Source: UBA9676 sp963741615
GTDB lineage: Bacteria > Actinomycetota > Actinomycetes > Streptosporangiales > Streptosporangiaceae
Direction of reading: 5' to 3'
Length of the DNA stretch: 64,000 bases
Assembly: GCA_963741615.1 (NCBI GenBank)
Contig: CAVUIU010000018.1
Span: 62,001 to 126,000 of the forward strand
This document shows, piece after piece, positions 55,580 through 63,978 of the stretch. How positions within the stretch are numbered: the first letter of the stretch is position 1; each line of letters starts with the position of its first letter. A program made the position numbers and the translations under genes. Under the pieces are notes generated by a model that saw only the letters and a program-made list of their open reading frames with translations, was not told the DNA's origin and ran no database searches.

Positions 55580-55625
55580 GGCGGATAGATCCATCCGAAA
55601 TGTCCGCTAGGGACTGGAGGCTGGC

Positions 55626-57215
55626 ATGCCTGGCTCAGCTACCCGCGCCAATGCGCTCGATCATGTGGTGGTGGTGCTGTTTGAGAACCGGTCGCTGGAC
55701 AACGTGCTGGGCCGCCTCTACGGGCCGGGGGATGGCAAGGCCTTTGAGGGTGTCATCGGGAAGGACCTGAGCAATCCGATCCCGGAATGGGCCGAGCACG
55801 GCGCCGACCGCAAGGTGGTGCCCTACGGCGTCACTACCGACATGGATTCGCCCAACCCAGACTCGGGTGAGGAGTGGTATCACACCAACACCCAGCTGTT
55901 CGGCACGATCGATGACCACAACCGGTTCAAGATCGGCGAGGGTGTGACCGCGCCGTGGAACGCGCCGCCGACGGGTGCGGTTCCGGCCATGGATGGGTTC
56001 GTCACCGACTACATCAGCACGTTCACCGGCGAGGTGGGGCGGCAGCCGGCCTATGACGAGTACGCCCAGATCATGACCGGGTACACCCCGCAGCAGCTGC
56101 CGGTGCTGAGCGGCATCGCGCGTGAGTTCGGGGTATTTGACCACTGGTTCTCCGAGGTGCCGTCGCAGACGTTCATGAACCGGTCGTTCTGGACGGCGGC
56201 GACATCGTCGGGGCTGGTCGTGAACAGCCCGGCGAGAAAGTGGTTCACCGACAACGACGCGGAGACGATCTTCGAGCGGCTCGAGCAGCACGGCAGGACC
56301 TGGAAGGTCTATGTGATGGAGCCGATGTGCCTGTCGTTCACCGGTGTCATCCACTATCCCCGGCTGAAGGACCGGCTGGCGACGCACTTCGTGCGGTTTT
56401 CTGAGTTCGAGAAGGACGCCGCGGCCGGGACCCTGCCCGATTTCGCGCTGATCGAGCCGGACATGATCGCCGGTCACGGCGACTACCACCCGGCGTTCGG
56501 CCGGTCATTTTTCGGCGGCAACGTCGATATCGGGCTGGACGCGCCGTCGGCGATGCTGAGCGGTGAGGCGTTCCTGGAGCGGGTCTTCAACGCCTACCGG
56601 TCCGCCACCTCACCGTCAGGCACCAACGTCTGGAACACGACCCTCCTGATCGGGTGGGACGAGCCAGGCGGAACCTACGACCACGTGCCCCCCGGACCGG
56701 TCCCGCCGCCCGATCCGGCCGCACCGGCGGGTGAGTTCGGCTTCACGTTCGACCGTTCCGGCTACCGCGTCCCCGCCATCATCGTTTCGCCATGGGTCGA
56801 GCCGGGCTCGGTGTACAACGAGGAGTACCGGCACACCTCGCTGATCGCGACGCTGCGCAAGGCCTGGGACCTCGGCGTGCCGTTCACCCAGCGCGATGCC
56901 TCGGCGCGCACCTTCGACCACATCTTCACCCGCGGCACACCGCGCGACCCGCAGACCTGGGCCACCGTCGTGGCCCAGCCCGTACCTGCGTGGGCGATTG
57001 ACTATATGGCCTTGGGCAAGGCCCTCGGCTACCTGGGCAAGGACATCGGACCCGGCATCATCGAGCACGCCAGGGAAATGGGGATCAAACTCCCGCCGCA
57101 GCTGGACGACCCCTCCGCCGAACTCACGCCCCAGCTCATCGTCGAAGTCATCAGGGACGTCGCCTTCCACTACTTCCCCCAGCTGGCGCCCAGTGGCGCA
57201 GGCGATAGCCACTGA
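55626..57215 (+). CDS. Alkaline-phosphatase-fold phosphoesterase (phospholipase C/acid phosphatase AcpA family)
   Basis: 529 residues. Motifs: HVVVVLFENRSLDNVLGRLY (metal-binding E-N-R-S), TFMNRSFWTAATSSGLVVNS (active-site region), PDFALIEPDMIAGHGDYHPA (D, H) and LLIGWDEPGGTYDHVPPGPV (W-DE-GG-YDHVPPP). These define the phosphoesterase superfamily of bacterial phospholipases C. No signal peptide is present, so it may stay cytosolic, unusual for phospholipase C. ATG 55626 follows GGACTGGAGGCTGGC. It stands alone after the decayed sugar cluster. Confidence 0.88.
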   Translation: MPGSATRANALDHVVVVLFENRSLDNVLGRLYGPGDGKAFEGVIGKDLSNPIPEWAEHGADRKVVPYGVTTDMDSPNPDSGEEWYHTNTQLFGTIDDHNRFKIGEGVTAPWNAPPTGAVPAMDGFVTDYISTFTGEVGRQPAYDEYAQIMTGYTPQQLPVLSGIAREFGVFDHWFSEVPSQTFMNRSFWTAATSSGLVVNSPARKWFTDNDAETIFERLEQHGRTWKVYVMEPMCLSFTGVIHYPRLKDRLATHFVRFSEFEKDAAAGTLPDFALIEPDMIAGHGDYHPAFGRSFFGGNVDIGLDAPSAMLSGEAFLERVFNAYRSATSPSGTNVWNTTLLIGWDEPGGTYDHVPPGPVPPPDPAAPAGEFGFTFDRSGYRVPAIIVSPWVEPGSVYNEEYRHTSLIATLRKAWDLGVPFTQRDASARTFDHIFTRGTPRDPQTWATVVAQPVPAWAIDYMALGKALGYLGKDIGPGIIEHAREMGIKLPPQLDDPSAELTPQLIVEVIRDVAFHYFPQLAPSGAGDSH

Positions 57216-57337
57216 GCCAATGCCGTAGCGGGCTGCGTTCAGCGACGCGCCCTGCTGCTGGTAACGGCGGCAGGCGAGCACCTACTCCAGGCCGAGGTGG
57301 GCATGTGCCGTCTGACCAGGGCCGGAGGTCTCAGTGA

Positions 57338-57410
57338 TGGTGGGCGCCCCGATCGCGATTCGAACGCGCGACCTACTGCTTAGGAGGTCGTCTCGGTTGC
57401 CTCTGCTACC
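57338..57410 (-). pseudogene. Degenerate tRNA-Arg(CCT)-like sequence (3' half preserved)
   Basis: On the minus strand CTCCTAA-GCAGT (anticodon loop with CCT, 3' stem), AGGTC (variable), GCGCG-TTCGAAT-CGCGA (T-arm with one mismatch) and TCGGGGC-G, then CCCACCA follow tRNA order. The 5' anticodon stem (ACGAC) no longer pairs and no matching 5' acceptor strand is present. It is a remnant rather than a working tRNA, the kind left at tRNA-targeted integration sites. Confidence 0.55.
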
Positions 57411-57438
57411 AGCCTGGTCCAGGTCGGCGACCGTATCG

Positions 57439-57501
57439 GCTTGTCCGGGAGTGACCGTTATTCGCCCTGGTTCGCTGCCGCATCGGGCACGGAGCGGGCA
57501 C
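57439..57501. repeat. Dispersed repeat, copy 2
   Basis: GCTTGTCCGGGAGTGACCG, then TTCGCCCTGGTTCGCTGCC and TCGGGCACGGAGC, same orientation as copy 1 at 49226. It lies between the tRNA remnant and the methyltransferase gene. Confidence 0.65.
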
Positions 57502-57588
57502 GGCCGGGGCTGCCGTTTCCACGCTTGTGGTCTTGCCAGCCCAGGGGCCAGGCGCGGGATACTCGTCGCGGGCATCAAGGGGGATGCG

Positions 57589-58410
57589 ATGGGTGACAGC
57601 GACTCCGACTACGAGTTTGGCAGCGGTGACGACGAGCTGGCGCGCCTGGAGCTCCAGGGCAGGGCGCTTGCTCCGGCTACGCGTATGATCTTCGCCACGG
57701 CGGGCATCCGGGCAGGCATGCGGGTGCTCGATCTGGGCTGCGGGGCAGGGGACGTGGCTTTCGTCGCCGCCGACCTGGTTGGACCCGAGGGCTACGTCAT
57801 CGGCATCGACCGCTCGCCGGAAGCCCTCGGCCGGGCCCGGCTCCGGGCAGAACAACGCGGCCTGACGCAGGTGGACTTCGCTGAGGGCGACATCGACGAC
57901 CAAGCGCCAGGGGGGCCTTTCGATGCGATCGTCGGGCGGCTGCTCCTGATGTACGTCCCTGACCCGGCCGCGGTCTTGCGGCGGCAGGCAACGGTGCTGC
58001 GCGCTGGCGGCCTGATCGTGCCGATAGAGTTCGACATTCCTACGGCCCGGGCGCTGCCCGCGACTCCGCTGATGAGCCAGGCAGTGCCTTGGCTGGTTGA
58101 AGCGTTCGCCAAGGGCGGGATCCAGCCCTCGCTGGGGACACGGCTGTGGGCCGTCCTCCGGGAGGCGGGACTGCGCCCGCTGGGGATGCTCGGGATCCAG
58201 CCGCACTTTGGGCCCGACGATCCGGCCGCCGTCGCCCTGACGGCCGGGATCATCCGCACCGCCGCGCCGCTGATCGAGCGCTCTGGTGTGGCGACCGCCG
58301 AGGAGATAGGCGTAGAAACGTTTGCGCAACGGCTGAGAGACGAGCTGCAAATGAACCAGGCGGTCTTTGCCCATCCGATTCTGCTCAGCGCATGGGCAAC
58401 GAACGACTGA
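57589..58410 (+). CDS. Class I SAM-dependent methyltransferase
   Basis: 273 residues. Motif I VLDLGCGAGDVAFVAADLVG, motif post-I VIGIDRSPEALGRARLRAEQ, motif II FDAIVGRLLLMYVPDPAAVL and RAGGLIVPIEFD form a complete SAM-binding fold, followed by a helical cap (SQAVPWLVEAFAKGGIQPSL). The UbiE/demethylmenaquinone-like pattern suggests a small-molecule substrate. ATG 57589 in GGGGGATGCGATGGGTG was chosen for frame. No operon partner. Confidence 0.85.
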   Translation: MGDSDSDYEFGSGDDELARLELQGRALAPATRMIFATAGIRAGMRVLDLGCGAGDVAFVAADLVGPEGYVIGIDRSPEALGRARLRAEQRGLTQVDFAEGDIDDQAPGGPFDAIVGRLLLMYVPDPAAVLRRQATVLRAGGLIVPIEFDIPTARALPATPLMSQAVPWLVEAFAKGGIQPSLGTRLWAVLREAGLRPLGMLGIQPHFGPDDPAAVALTAGIIRTAAPLIERSGVATAEEIGVETFAQRLRDELQMNQAVFAHPILLSAWATND

Positions 58411-59334
58411 GCGGCAACGCCGTGACCGGCGACCTCCGTGTGCCTGCTCTGGTCCATCTTCCTCGATAGGTGTCGATCCCTGGCGAGTGGCTGCTGGGTC
58501 TAGGTTCGGCGAAGCCGATCGCATGCGACGCGACCGCAGGGAGCGACCTAATGACTGTTAACGGGTCGTGCCGGTTCGGCAGACTCGGATCTGGTAGCCG
58601 CCGGCAGGTGAGCACTGGGGCGACGGCACGGCCAGGCCCAGCCCATCCAGCGCCGCGGTCAGCCTCGCCCACACGCCCAGATAGCCGGCCACCGGGAACA
58701 GCCCCAGCGCCAGCACGAAGTACACCCCGGCCCGCGATGGCAGCAGGCGCAGCCGCCGCTGGGCGGCGCGGGGCGTAATGGTCGAGTCAGATGAGGCGCT
58801 TTGCCTTGGGCAGGCGGGACGGGAAGGCGTTCAATGGAGGCACCAGATCCGCAGTCGTAATGGTGCCGTGTGAGCGGGCAGGGATTGCAGGGACTTGAGC
58901 GCCTCGGCCCACGGTGCGTTGCGCTCGTCCTTGGGAGCCTGACCGGACACGGGTAATGGGAGGGTTCTATGGCCTTGTGTTCGGCGTCCCCAGCGCCAGC
59001 CCCGGCGCTCCTCGCGCCGACGGGTTTCCGGGTGAGTTCGCGTTGCATGGCCTTGATGCCTGGTCCACCACGCCGGCGCGGTCCCGCTGCAAGGTCGTGA
59101 GCCGCTGGTCGTTGAGCATGCTGAGGCCTGTGTCATCGATGAATGCTTTGCCAGCGGTGGTCGCGATCGTCGGCCTGGCCGGGATGCGCGCTCCGGGAGT
59201 CAAAGGGCCTGAGGCATGACGGCGAAAGGCCCTGCCCGCGCATCGTCCGGTCATCCAGCCTGGTAAGTGGAGGCTTTTGACGACGGATCGGGGCCAGCCT
59301 CGGGAGGGATGCCCGCGAGATAAAAGGCCGGGAC
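58411..59334. other. 924-bp gap without an intact gene
   Basis: Apart from the transposase relic near 58603-58785 nothing convincing is present. Open frames on both strands in 58830-59260 have no recognisable domain and unusual composition. A basic word (IDDTGLSMLNDQRLTTLQRD) on the minus strand near 59130 may be another transposon relic, but this is not certain. Confidence 0.4.
58603..58785 (-). pseudogene. IS4-type transposase N-terminal remnant
   Basis: Minus strand reads ITPRAAQRRLRLLPSRAGVY, FVLALGLFPVAGYLGVWARL, TAALDGLGLAVPSP, which is the N-terminal domain of Actinobacterial IS4-like transposases (RRLRLLPSRVGVYFVLAM...GYLGVW). It stops soon after and no catalytic domain follows. Confidence 0.6.
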
Positions 59335-60645
59335 ATGGACGGACGAAGCCGGCTCAGGCCAGCATGGGCAGTGATGGTGGCTACCCTGGCCGTCCTGCTG
59401 GTTTGTGCTTGCTTGGCCGGCCCAGGGACAGGGTCAGGCCGGAATCTGAGCGGGCGGAAGCTGGAAGTCGTCGCGGTCTGGTCAGGTGTCGAGCAACGCG
59501 ACTTCGAATTGGTGCTGCGCGCATTCACCCGCCAGACCGGCGTTTCGGTCATCTATACATCGGCCGGGCATGGCGTCCCGGATTTCCTTCAGGCCAGGCT
59601 TGCCGCGGGCCGACCGCCGGACGTGGCTTTCCTCCCCGAGCCGGGCGTGCTCCGCCGGTATGCGGGCGAGCACCTGCTGGTTCCCCTCAATGGGATCGTG
59701 GGCGCCGCTGTGGCAGAGAACTACAACCCGATCTGGCGCCGCCTCGGCTCCTTCGACGGTAACCTCTACGGGGTCTGGTTCAAGGCCGCCAACAAGTCTT
59801 TGATCTGGTACAACGTCGGCGTCTTCGAGCGGGCCGGGGTGGTGCCGCCCTCAGGCATCGACGGGCTGGTGTCTTTGGCGCATAGGCTGGCCGGCTCGGG
59901 GACGCCAGCGTTCGCGGTTGGCGGTGCGGACGGCTGGACGCTGACTGACTGGTTCGAGAACCTCTACCTCCGCCTGGCCGGGCCGGCGCGATATGACCTC
60001 TTGGCCGCGCACCGGATCCCGTGGACGGACCCGTCGGTCATGGCCACGCTCGCGCTCCTTGCCAAAGTGCTCGACCCGCACGTCATCGCTGGCGGCCTGC
60101 AGCGGGCGCGGTCGACCGGTTATGAGGAATCGGTCCGGCAGACTTTCGCCGGCCGTCCCGCGGCGGCGATGGTGTTCGAGGGTGACTTTGTGGCCGGGGT
60201 TATCAGCGGGGAGACCCGCGCCCAGCTCGGCGTGGACGCCGATGTCTTTCCGTTTCCGGCGGTCGGGCGATCGGGGCCGATGGTGGTGGCCGGAGGCGAT
60301 GCGGCGGTGCTGATGCGCCAGTCACCGGCTGGGGACGCGCTCATCCGGTATCTGGCCAGCCCGCAGGCCGCGGCCATCTGGGCGGCCCGCGGCGGCTTCG
60401 TGTCGCCGAACATCAACCTCGACTTGTCCGCCTACCCGGATGCGATCAGCCGGTCGATCGCAGCCGGGCTGCTCGAGGCAGGCAGCAACCTGCGCTTCGA
60501 CCTGTCCGATCTGCAGCCAGCCAGCTTCGGCGGAACCGAGCACCGGGGCATGCCCAAGATCCTGCAGGACTTCTTGGTCCGCCGCGACGTCAACGGTGCG
60601 GCGACGCAGCTTGAGAAAGCGGCGAGGGAGGCGTATGGCCCATGA
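59335..60645 (+). CDS. ABC transporter solute-binding lipoprotein (family 1, sugar-type)
   Basis: 436-residue periplasm-side lipoprotein. The signal peptide (AWAVMVATLAVLLVCACLAG) ends in a lipobox VCAC with the +1 Cys near residue 26. The mature part shows the family 1 binding-protein pattern: KLEVVAVWSGVEQRDFELVL, GRPPDVAFLPEPGVLRRYAG, LYGVWFKAANKSLIWYN, and FEGDFVAGVISGETRAQLGV. No permease or ATPase gene is next to it. The stop overlaps an ATG (ATGA) that leads nowhere, suggesting that downstream transporter genes were lost. Confidence 0.85.
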   Translation: MDGRSRLRPAWAVMVATLAVLLVCACLAGPGTGSGRNLSGRKLEVVAVWSGVEQRDFELVLRAFTRQTGVSVIYTSAGHGVPDFLQARLAAGRPPDVAFLPEPGVLRRYAGEHLLVPLNGIVGAAVAENYNPIWRRLGSFDGNLYGVWFKAANKSLIWYNVGVFERAGVVPPSGIDGLVSLAHRLAGSGTPAFAVGGADGWTLTDWFENLYLRLAGPARYDLLAAHRIPWTDPSVMATLALLAKVLDPHVIAGGLQRARSTGYEESVRQTFAGRPAAAMVFEGDFVAGVISGETRAQLGVDADVFPFPAVGRSGPMVVAGGDAAVLMRQSPAGDALIRYLASPQAAAIWAARGGFVSPNINLDLSAYPDAISRSIAAGLLEAGSNLRFDLSDLQPASFGGTEHRGMPKILQDFLVRRDVNGAATQLEKAAREAYGP

Positions 60646-60659
60646 GCGGTGCCGCTGGC

Positions 60660-61613
60660 TCAGCGTGGCCGGGGCAAGATGCCCTGGCGTTCCAGCCAGC
60701 CGCGCGCCTCCGCGAGCACGTTTTTCCCGCCGATCTCGATGCGCCAGTTGAGAAGCTGCAGGCCCTTGGAGCTCAGTCTCGCCGACACCGTGTTCACCGT
60801 GTCGATGAGGCGCCTTCCATAGCGGGCGACGGCGTTGGCGCTGATCACCGGCACCACGTTCTCGGCGGGCTGCAAATGGCGGTCATCGGAGAGCAGAACG
60901 AGGTCGCCGGGTGCCAGGTACCCGTCGGTGGTGAACAGTACCGCGACGTTGACCACCCCTTCCTGGAGTGCGGTGACACGCTGCTGTTCGGTGCCGAGCG
61001 GCAGGAACCTGGCGAATCGCAGGCCATACACGGTGCGCAGTCCTGGCAGGCAGTAGGGCCTGCTCGGGCACTCCGGGGGGGCGGCGAGGATCAGCCGACT
61101 GGCGACGCGGCCAAGGTCGCTCACGGTCGCCAGGCGCAGGCGCTTCGCGGTGGCGCGGGTGACTACTATGCCGTTCTGGTCTTGGGCCGCGGCCGGAGCC
61201 AGCACCTGGACGTGCCAGCGGGCAAACGCGAGCGCCAGCGCCCGCCAGACCGCGGCGGGGTCTCCCATCGCGACTCTCGCATGCGGTTCGAGGCTGGTCA
61301 GCGCTGTCCCGAGGTACTCCGGTACCACGTCCACCCGGCCCTGCTCGAGTGCTGGCTGGACGAGTTCCCGCGGGCCGAGGTCGAGTTCGAGCCGAACCGG
61401 GATACCCGCGTGCTCGATAGCCAGCCCGTAGATCGCCGCAAGCAGCTCGCTCTCGGGGAAGTTGAACGAGGCCACCACAACCGTGCCCCGATGTGCGCTG
61501 CCACGGTGCCCCGCTGGTGTCGCACCCGGCTGGCAAGCGGCGAGCAAGGTAAGCGCCAGGGAACATGCCAGGACCGCAGCGGCCCCGCCGCGGCGTGTGC
61601 TCGGCTCAGGCAC
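60660..61613 (-). CDS. Glycine-betaine/choline-type ABC solute-binding lipoprotein (OpuAC/OsmF family)
   Basis: 317 residues with a lipoprotein signal peptide (AAVLACSLALTLLAAC, Cys near residue 27). The mature part is a quaternary-amine-binding (PF04069-type) domain: TVVVASFNFPESELLAAIYG, LELDLGPRELVQPALEQGRV DVVPEYLGTALTSL and VAVLFTTDGYLAPGDLVLLS. No matching permease or ATPase is in the window. It is convergent with the sugar-binding lipoprotein and divergent from the PAP2-kinase operon. Confidence 0.85.
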   Translation of the reverse strand: MPEPSTRRGGAAAVLACSLALTLLAACQPGATPAGHRGSAHRGTVVVASFNFPESELLAAIYGLAIEHAGIPVRLELDLGPRELVQPALEQGRVDVVPEYLGTALTSLEPHARVAMGDPAAVWRALALAFARWHVQVLAPAAAQDQNGIVVTRATAKRLRLATVSDLGRVASRLILAAPPECPSRPYCLPGLRTVYGLRFARFLPLGTEQQRVTALQEGVVNVAVLFTTDGYLAPGDLVLLSDDRHLQPAENVVPVISANAVARYGRRLIDTVNTVSARLSSKGLQLLNWRIEIGGKNVLAEARGWLERQGILPRPR

Positions 61614-61687
61614 GGCGTCACCCTCTTCGCTGCGCCAGCGTGCCGCTCGTGGCGGTCATCAGCCCATCCGACGGCGGGGTGGCGCTG

Positions 61688-63391
61688 ATGACCACGGTAC
61701 CGACGCCCCGACCAGACGCCGCAGGGCCCCGAGTTCCCCCGGTGATCGCGATGCCGCCACGTGGGCGGCGGCGCCGGCCTTCGGGGGAGCCGCCGCCCCT
61801 GCCCCGGCACATCGACCACACCACCAGGTGGTATCTGGTGCTGGCGGGGCTGGCGGTTGCCCTGTGGGTGGGGCTGACGATACCGGCGTTCCTTGGCATC
61901 ATCACGCGTGCTGACCTCACCGTGCTGCGGGCTGTCGCCACGCTGCGCAGTGATCCGCTCACCCGCGTCATGCTGGACATCGACGCGGTGCGCTCATTGT
62001 GGACGGTGCGAGTCCTTGCCTTGGGCACAATCGCCGCGCTGATCGCCTTGCGCCGGTTCCGGCACCTCGCTGCCTACCTGGTCGTATTCCTCGCCGCTGA
62101 GCTGCTGGTCTCGACCATGGCGCTGGAGATCGGCCGCATGCGCCCCGCCGGGATCGTGATCCTCGGGCACTGGGCAGGCTACGCCCAGCCGTCCGTGCCC
62201 GTCGCGACGCTGGCCCTTGTCCTGGTGGGCGTGCTCTACACACTCGCGCCCGCTGGGCGGTGGCGAAACCGGGCAAAGTGGGCGGCTGCCGTCATCCTCG
62301 CCATTGTCTGCGCGGCAAGGCTCTACCTGGCTGTGGACCATCCCACCGACCAGGTGACGGCACTGGTCGCCGGCTGGTCGCTGGCTGTGGTGGCCTTCCG
62401 CCTGGTGGTGCCGAACGACGTTTTCCCGGTCTCCTACCGGGGCGGGCGCAAAGCCCATCTGGACATCGGGGGCCGCCGTGGCGAGGCGATCGTCAGCGCC
62501 CTGGACCATCAGCTCGGTCTTGAGGCCATCCGCGTGGAGCCGTTCGGCCTTGAAGCCTCCGCTGGCTCGACCCCGCTGCGCCTTGAGGTCCGCACCCGTG
62601 ACGGTGGCCCCGGCGTCACGCTGTTCGGCAAGCTCTACGCGCTCAACCACCTCAGGTCGGACCGCTGGTACAAGCTGGCCAGGACCGTCATCTACGGGCG
62701 GCTCGAGGACGAGAAACCATTCTCGACCGTGCGACGCCTCGTCGAGTACGAAGATCACCTGCTGCGGCTGATGCGTGACGCCGGGCTGCCCGCCCCCAAG
62801 CCCTACGGTTTTGTCGAGATCACGCCGGAACGCGAGTACCTCATCGTGATGGAGTTCTTCGAATGCGCGCAGGAGATGTGCCACACCCAGGTCGATGATC
62901 GGATCATCGATGACGCGCTGCTTGTGGTGCGGCGGATGTGGGACGCCGGTGTGGCGCACCGCGATATCAAGCCCTCCAACATCCTGGTCCAAGACGAGAA
63001 CGTCCTGCTCATCGACGTCGCGTTCGCAGCAGTGCGGCCGACCCCCTGGCGACAGGCGGTGGACCTGGCCAACATGATGCTCACCCTGGCCCTGGCCAGC
63101 ACCCCCGAGCACGTCTACCAGCGGGCACTGCGGGTCTTCGCCGCCGACGATGTGGCCGAGGCCTTCGCCGCGAGCCGCAGCATCACCATCCCCAGCCAGC
63201 TACGGGCACTCCTCCACGCCGACGGGCGTGACCTGATCGGATGCTTCCGCCAGCTGGCCCCCAAGCGAAGCCCGGTCCCGGTCCAGCTCTGGAGCATCCG
63301 CCGTGTCGGCGCCACGGCCGGCCTGATCACATTGCTCGCCGTGGCGGTTGCCGTACTGGCCGCGGCTGTGAGAGTGGCGGGGCTGCTATGA
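61688..63391 (+). CDS. PAP2-like membrane domain fused to a protein-kinase-fold domain
   Basis: 567 residues. Residues about 45-235 have six membrane helices in PAP2 order, but the signature is incomplete: GRMRP for motif 1, PSVP (about 168-171) in place of PSGH, and RLYLAVDHPTDQ for motif 3, so the acid His of motif 2 is lost. Residues about 270-530 form a kinase domain: GKLYALNHLR, LIVMEFFECAQEM (hinge), the catalytic loop HRDIKPSNILV (near 424) and DVAF (near 442) for DFG. A last membrane helix (GLITLLAVAVAVLAAAVRVA) ends the protein. ATG 61688. The ATGA overlap couples it to the next gene. Confidence 0.85.
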   Translation: MTTVPTPRPDAAGPRVPPVIAMPPRGRRRRPSGEPPPLPRHIDHTTRWYLVLAGLAVALWVGLTIPAFLGIITRADLTVLRAVATLRSDPLTRVMLDIDAVRSLWTVRVLALGTIAALIALRRFRHLAAYLVVFLAAELLVSTMALEIGRMRPAGIVILGHWAGYAQPSVPVATLALVLVGVLYTLAPAGRWRNRAKWAAAVILAIVCAARLYLAVDHPTDQVTALVAGWSLAVVAFRLVVPNDVFPVSYRGGRKAHLDIGGRRGEAIVSALDHQLGLEAIRVEPFGLEASAGSTPLRLEVRTRDGGPGVTLFGKLYALNHLRSDRWYKLARTVIYGRLEDEKPFSTVRRLVEYEDHLLRLMRDAGLPAPKPYGFVEITPEREYLIVMEFFECAQEMCHTQVDDRIIDDALLVVRRMWDAGVAHRDIKPSNILVQDENVLLIDVAFAAVRPTPWRQAVDLANMMLTLALASTPEHVYQRALRVFAADDVAEAFAASRSITIPSQLRALLHADGRDLIGCFRQLAPKRSPVPVQLWSIRRVGATAGLITLLAVAVAVLAAAVRVAGLL

Positions 63392-63978
63392 GGCCAGCAA
63401 AGGCCCTCCGGCGCCGCAGGCACCACGGCTGGCGTCTGTCATGCGCCATACTTGCCACGGCCGCCATGGTCGCGGCGGCCGCGGGGACGCTCACTGGCTG
63501 CACCGCGGCGCTGAGTGACCCGGTGCCCGGCTGCGGCGATCCGCTGCGGCTCGCGATCATCGCACAGTCGGTTCCCGGGGCGGCCTACATGCCCTGCATC
63601 CGCCAGCTGCCGCCCGGATGGAGCGCATCTGCGTTCGATCCGGCCCAGGGCAGGACACGCTTCACGCTCACCTCAGACCTTGCCCCCGCGACGCCGGTGG
63701 TGGTCCAGCTAGCGGCCGCATGCAAGATCGACGGTGCCACCCCATCCCCGTCGCGGGCGGCCGGCGTGCAGACCTATACCCGGCTCCCCTCGATCACGCC
63801 CCGGCTCGTGGGGAGCCTCTACGATGTCTTCCGTGGTGGCTGCGTGAGCTACAGCTTCAGCTTCGACCGGCAACAGTACGCCCTGATCGGGCAGTTCGAG
63901 AGCGCCGTCGGCCTGTACTCCAGGCAGCAGCTCCGGCTCACCCTGAAAAAGAAGCTGGGCGTGGAGCTCGGCCCATGA
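63388..63978 (+). CDS. Secreted lipoprotein of unknown function
   Basis: 196 residues. Signal peptide SCAILATAAMVAAAAGTLTG followed by Cys (LTGC lipobox, residue about 38). The mature part has Cys in VPGCGDPL, YMPCIRQLPPGW, AAACKIDG and GGCVSYSFSF, suggesting two disulfides, and no recognised domain. It is coupled to the PAP2-kinase gene by ATGA and to the next gene by ATGA, so the three are one operon at the cell envelope. Confidence 0.75.
   Translation: MRPAKALRRRRHHGWRLSCAILATAAMVAAAAGTLTGCTAALSDPVPGCGDPLRLAIIAQSVPGAAYMPCIRQLPPGWSASAFDPAQGRTRFTLTSDLAPATPVVVQLAAACKIDGATPSPSRAAGVQTYTRLPSITPRLVGSLYDVFRGGCVSYSFSFDRQQYALIGQFESAVGLYSRQQLRLTLKKKLGVELGP

Noticed and set aside
57338..57410. Working tRNA-Arg gene
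   Set aside because: The 5' acceptor and anticodon-stem strands do not pair with the 3' half, so only a remnant is supported.
58967..59254. Small gene on the minus strand before the sugar-binding lipoprotein
   Set aside because: No family resemblance or ribosome site; composition suggests transposon debris rather than a gene.
60642..61688. Plus-strand gene coupled to the sugar-binding lipoprotein by ATGA
   Set aside because: The frame is the shadow of the OpuAC-type lipoprotein gene on the other strand, which has a clear signal peptide and domain.
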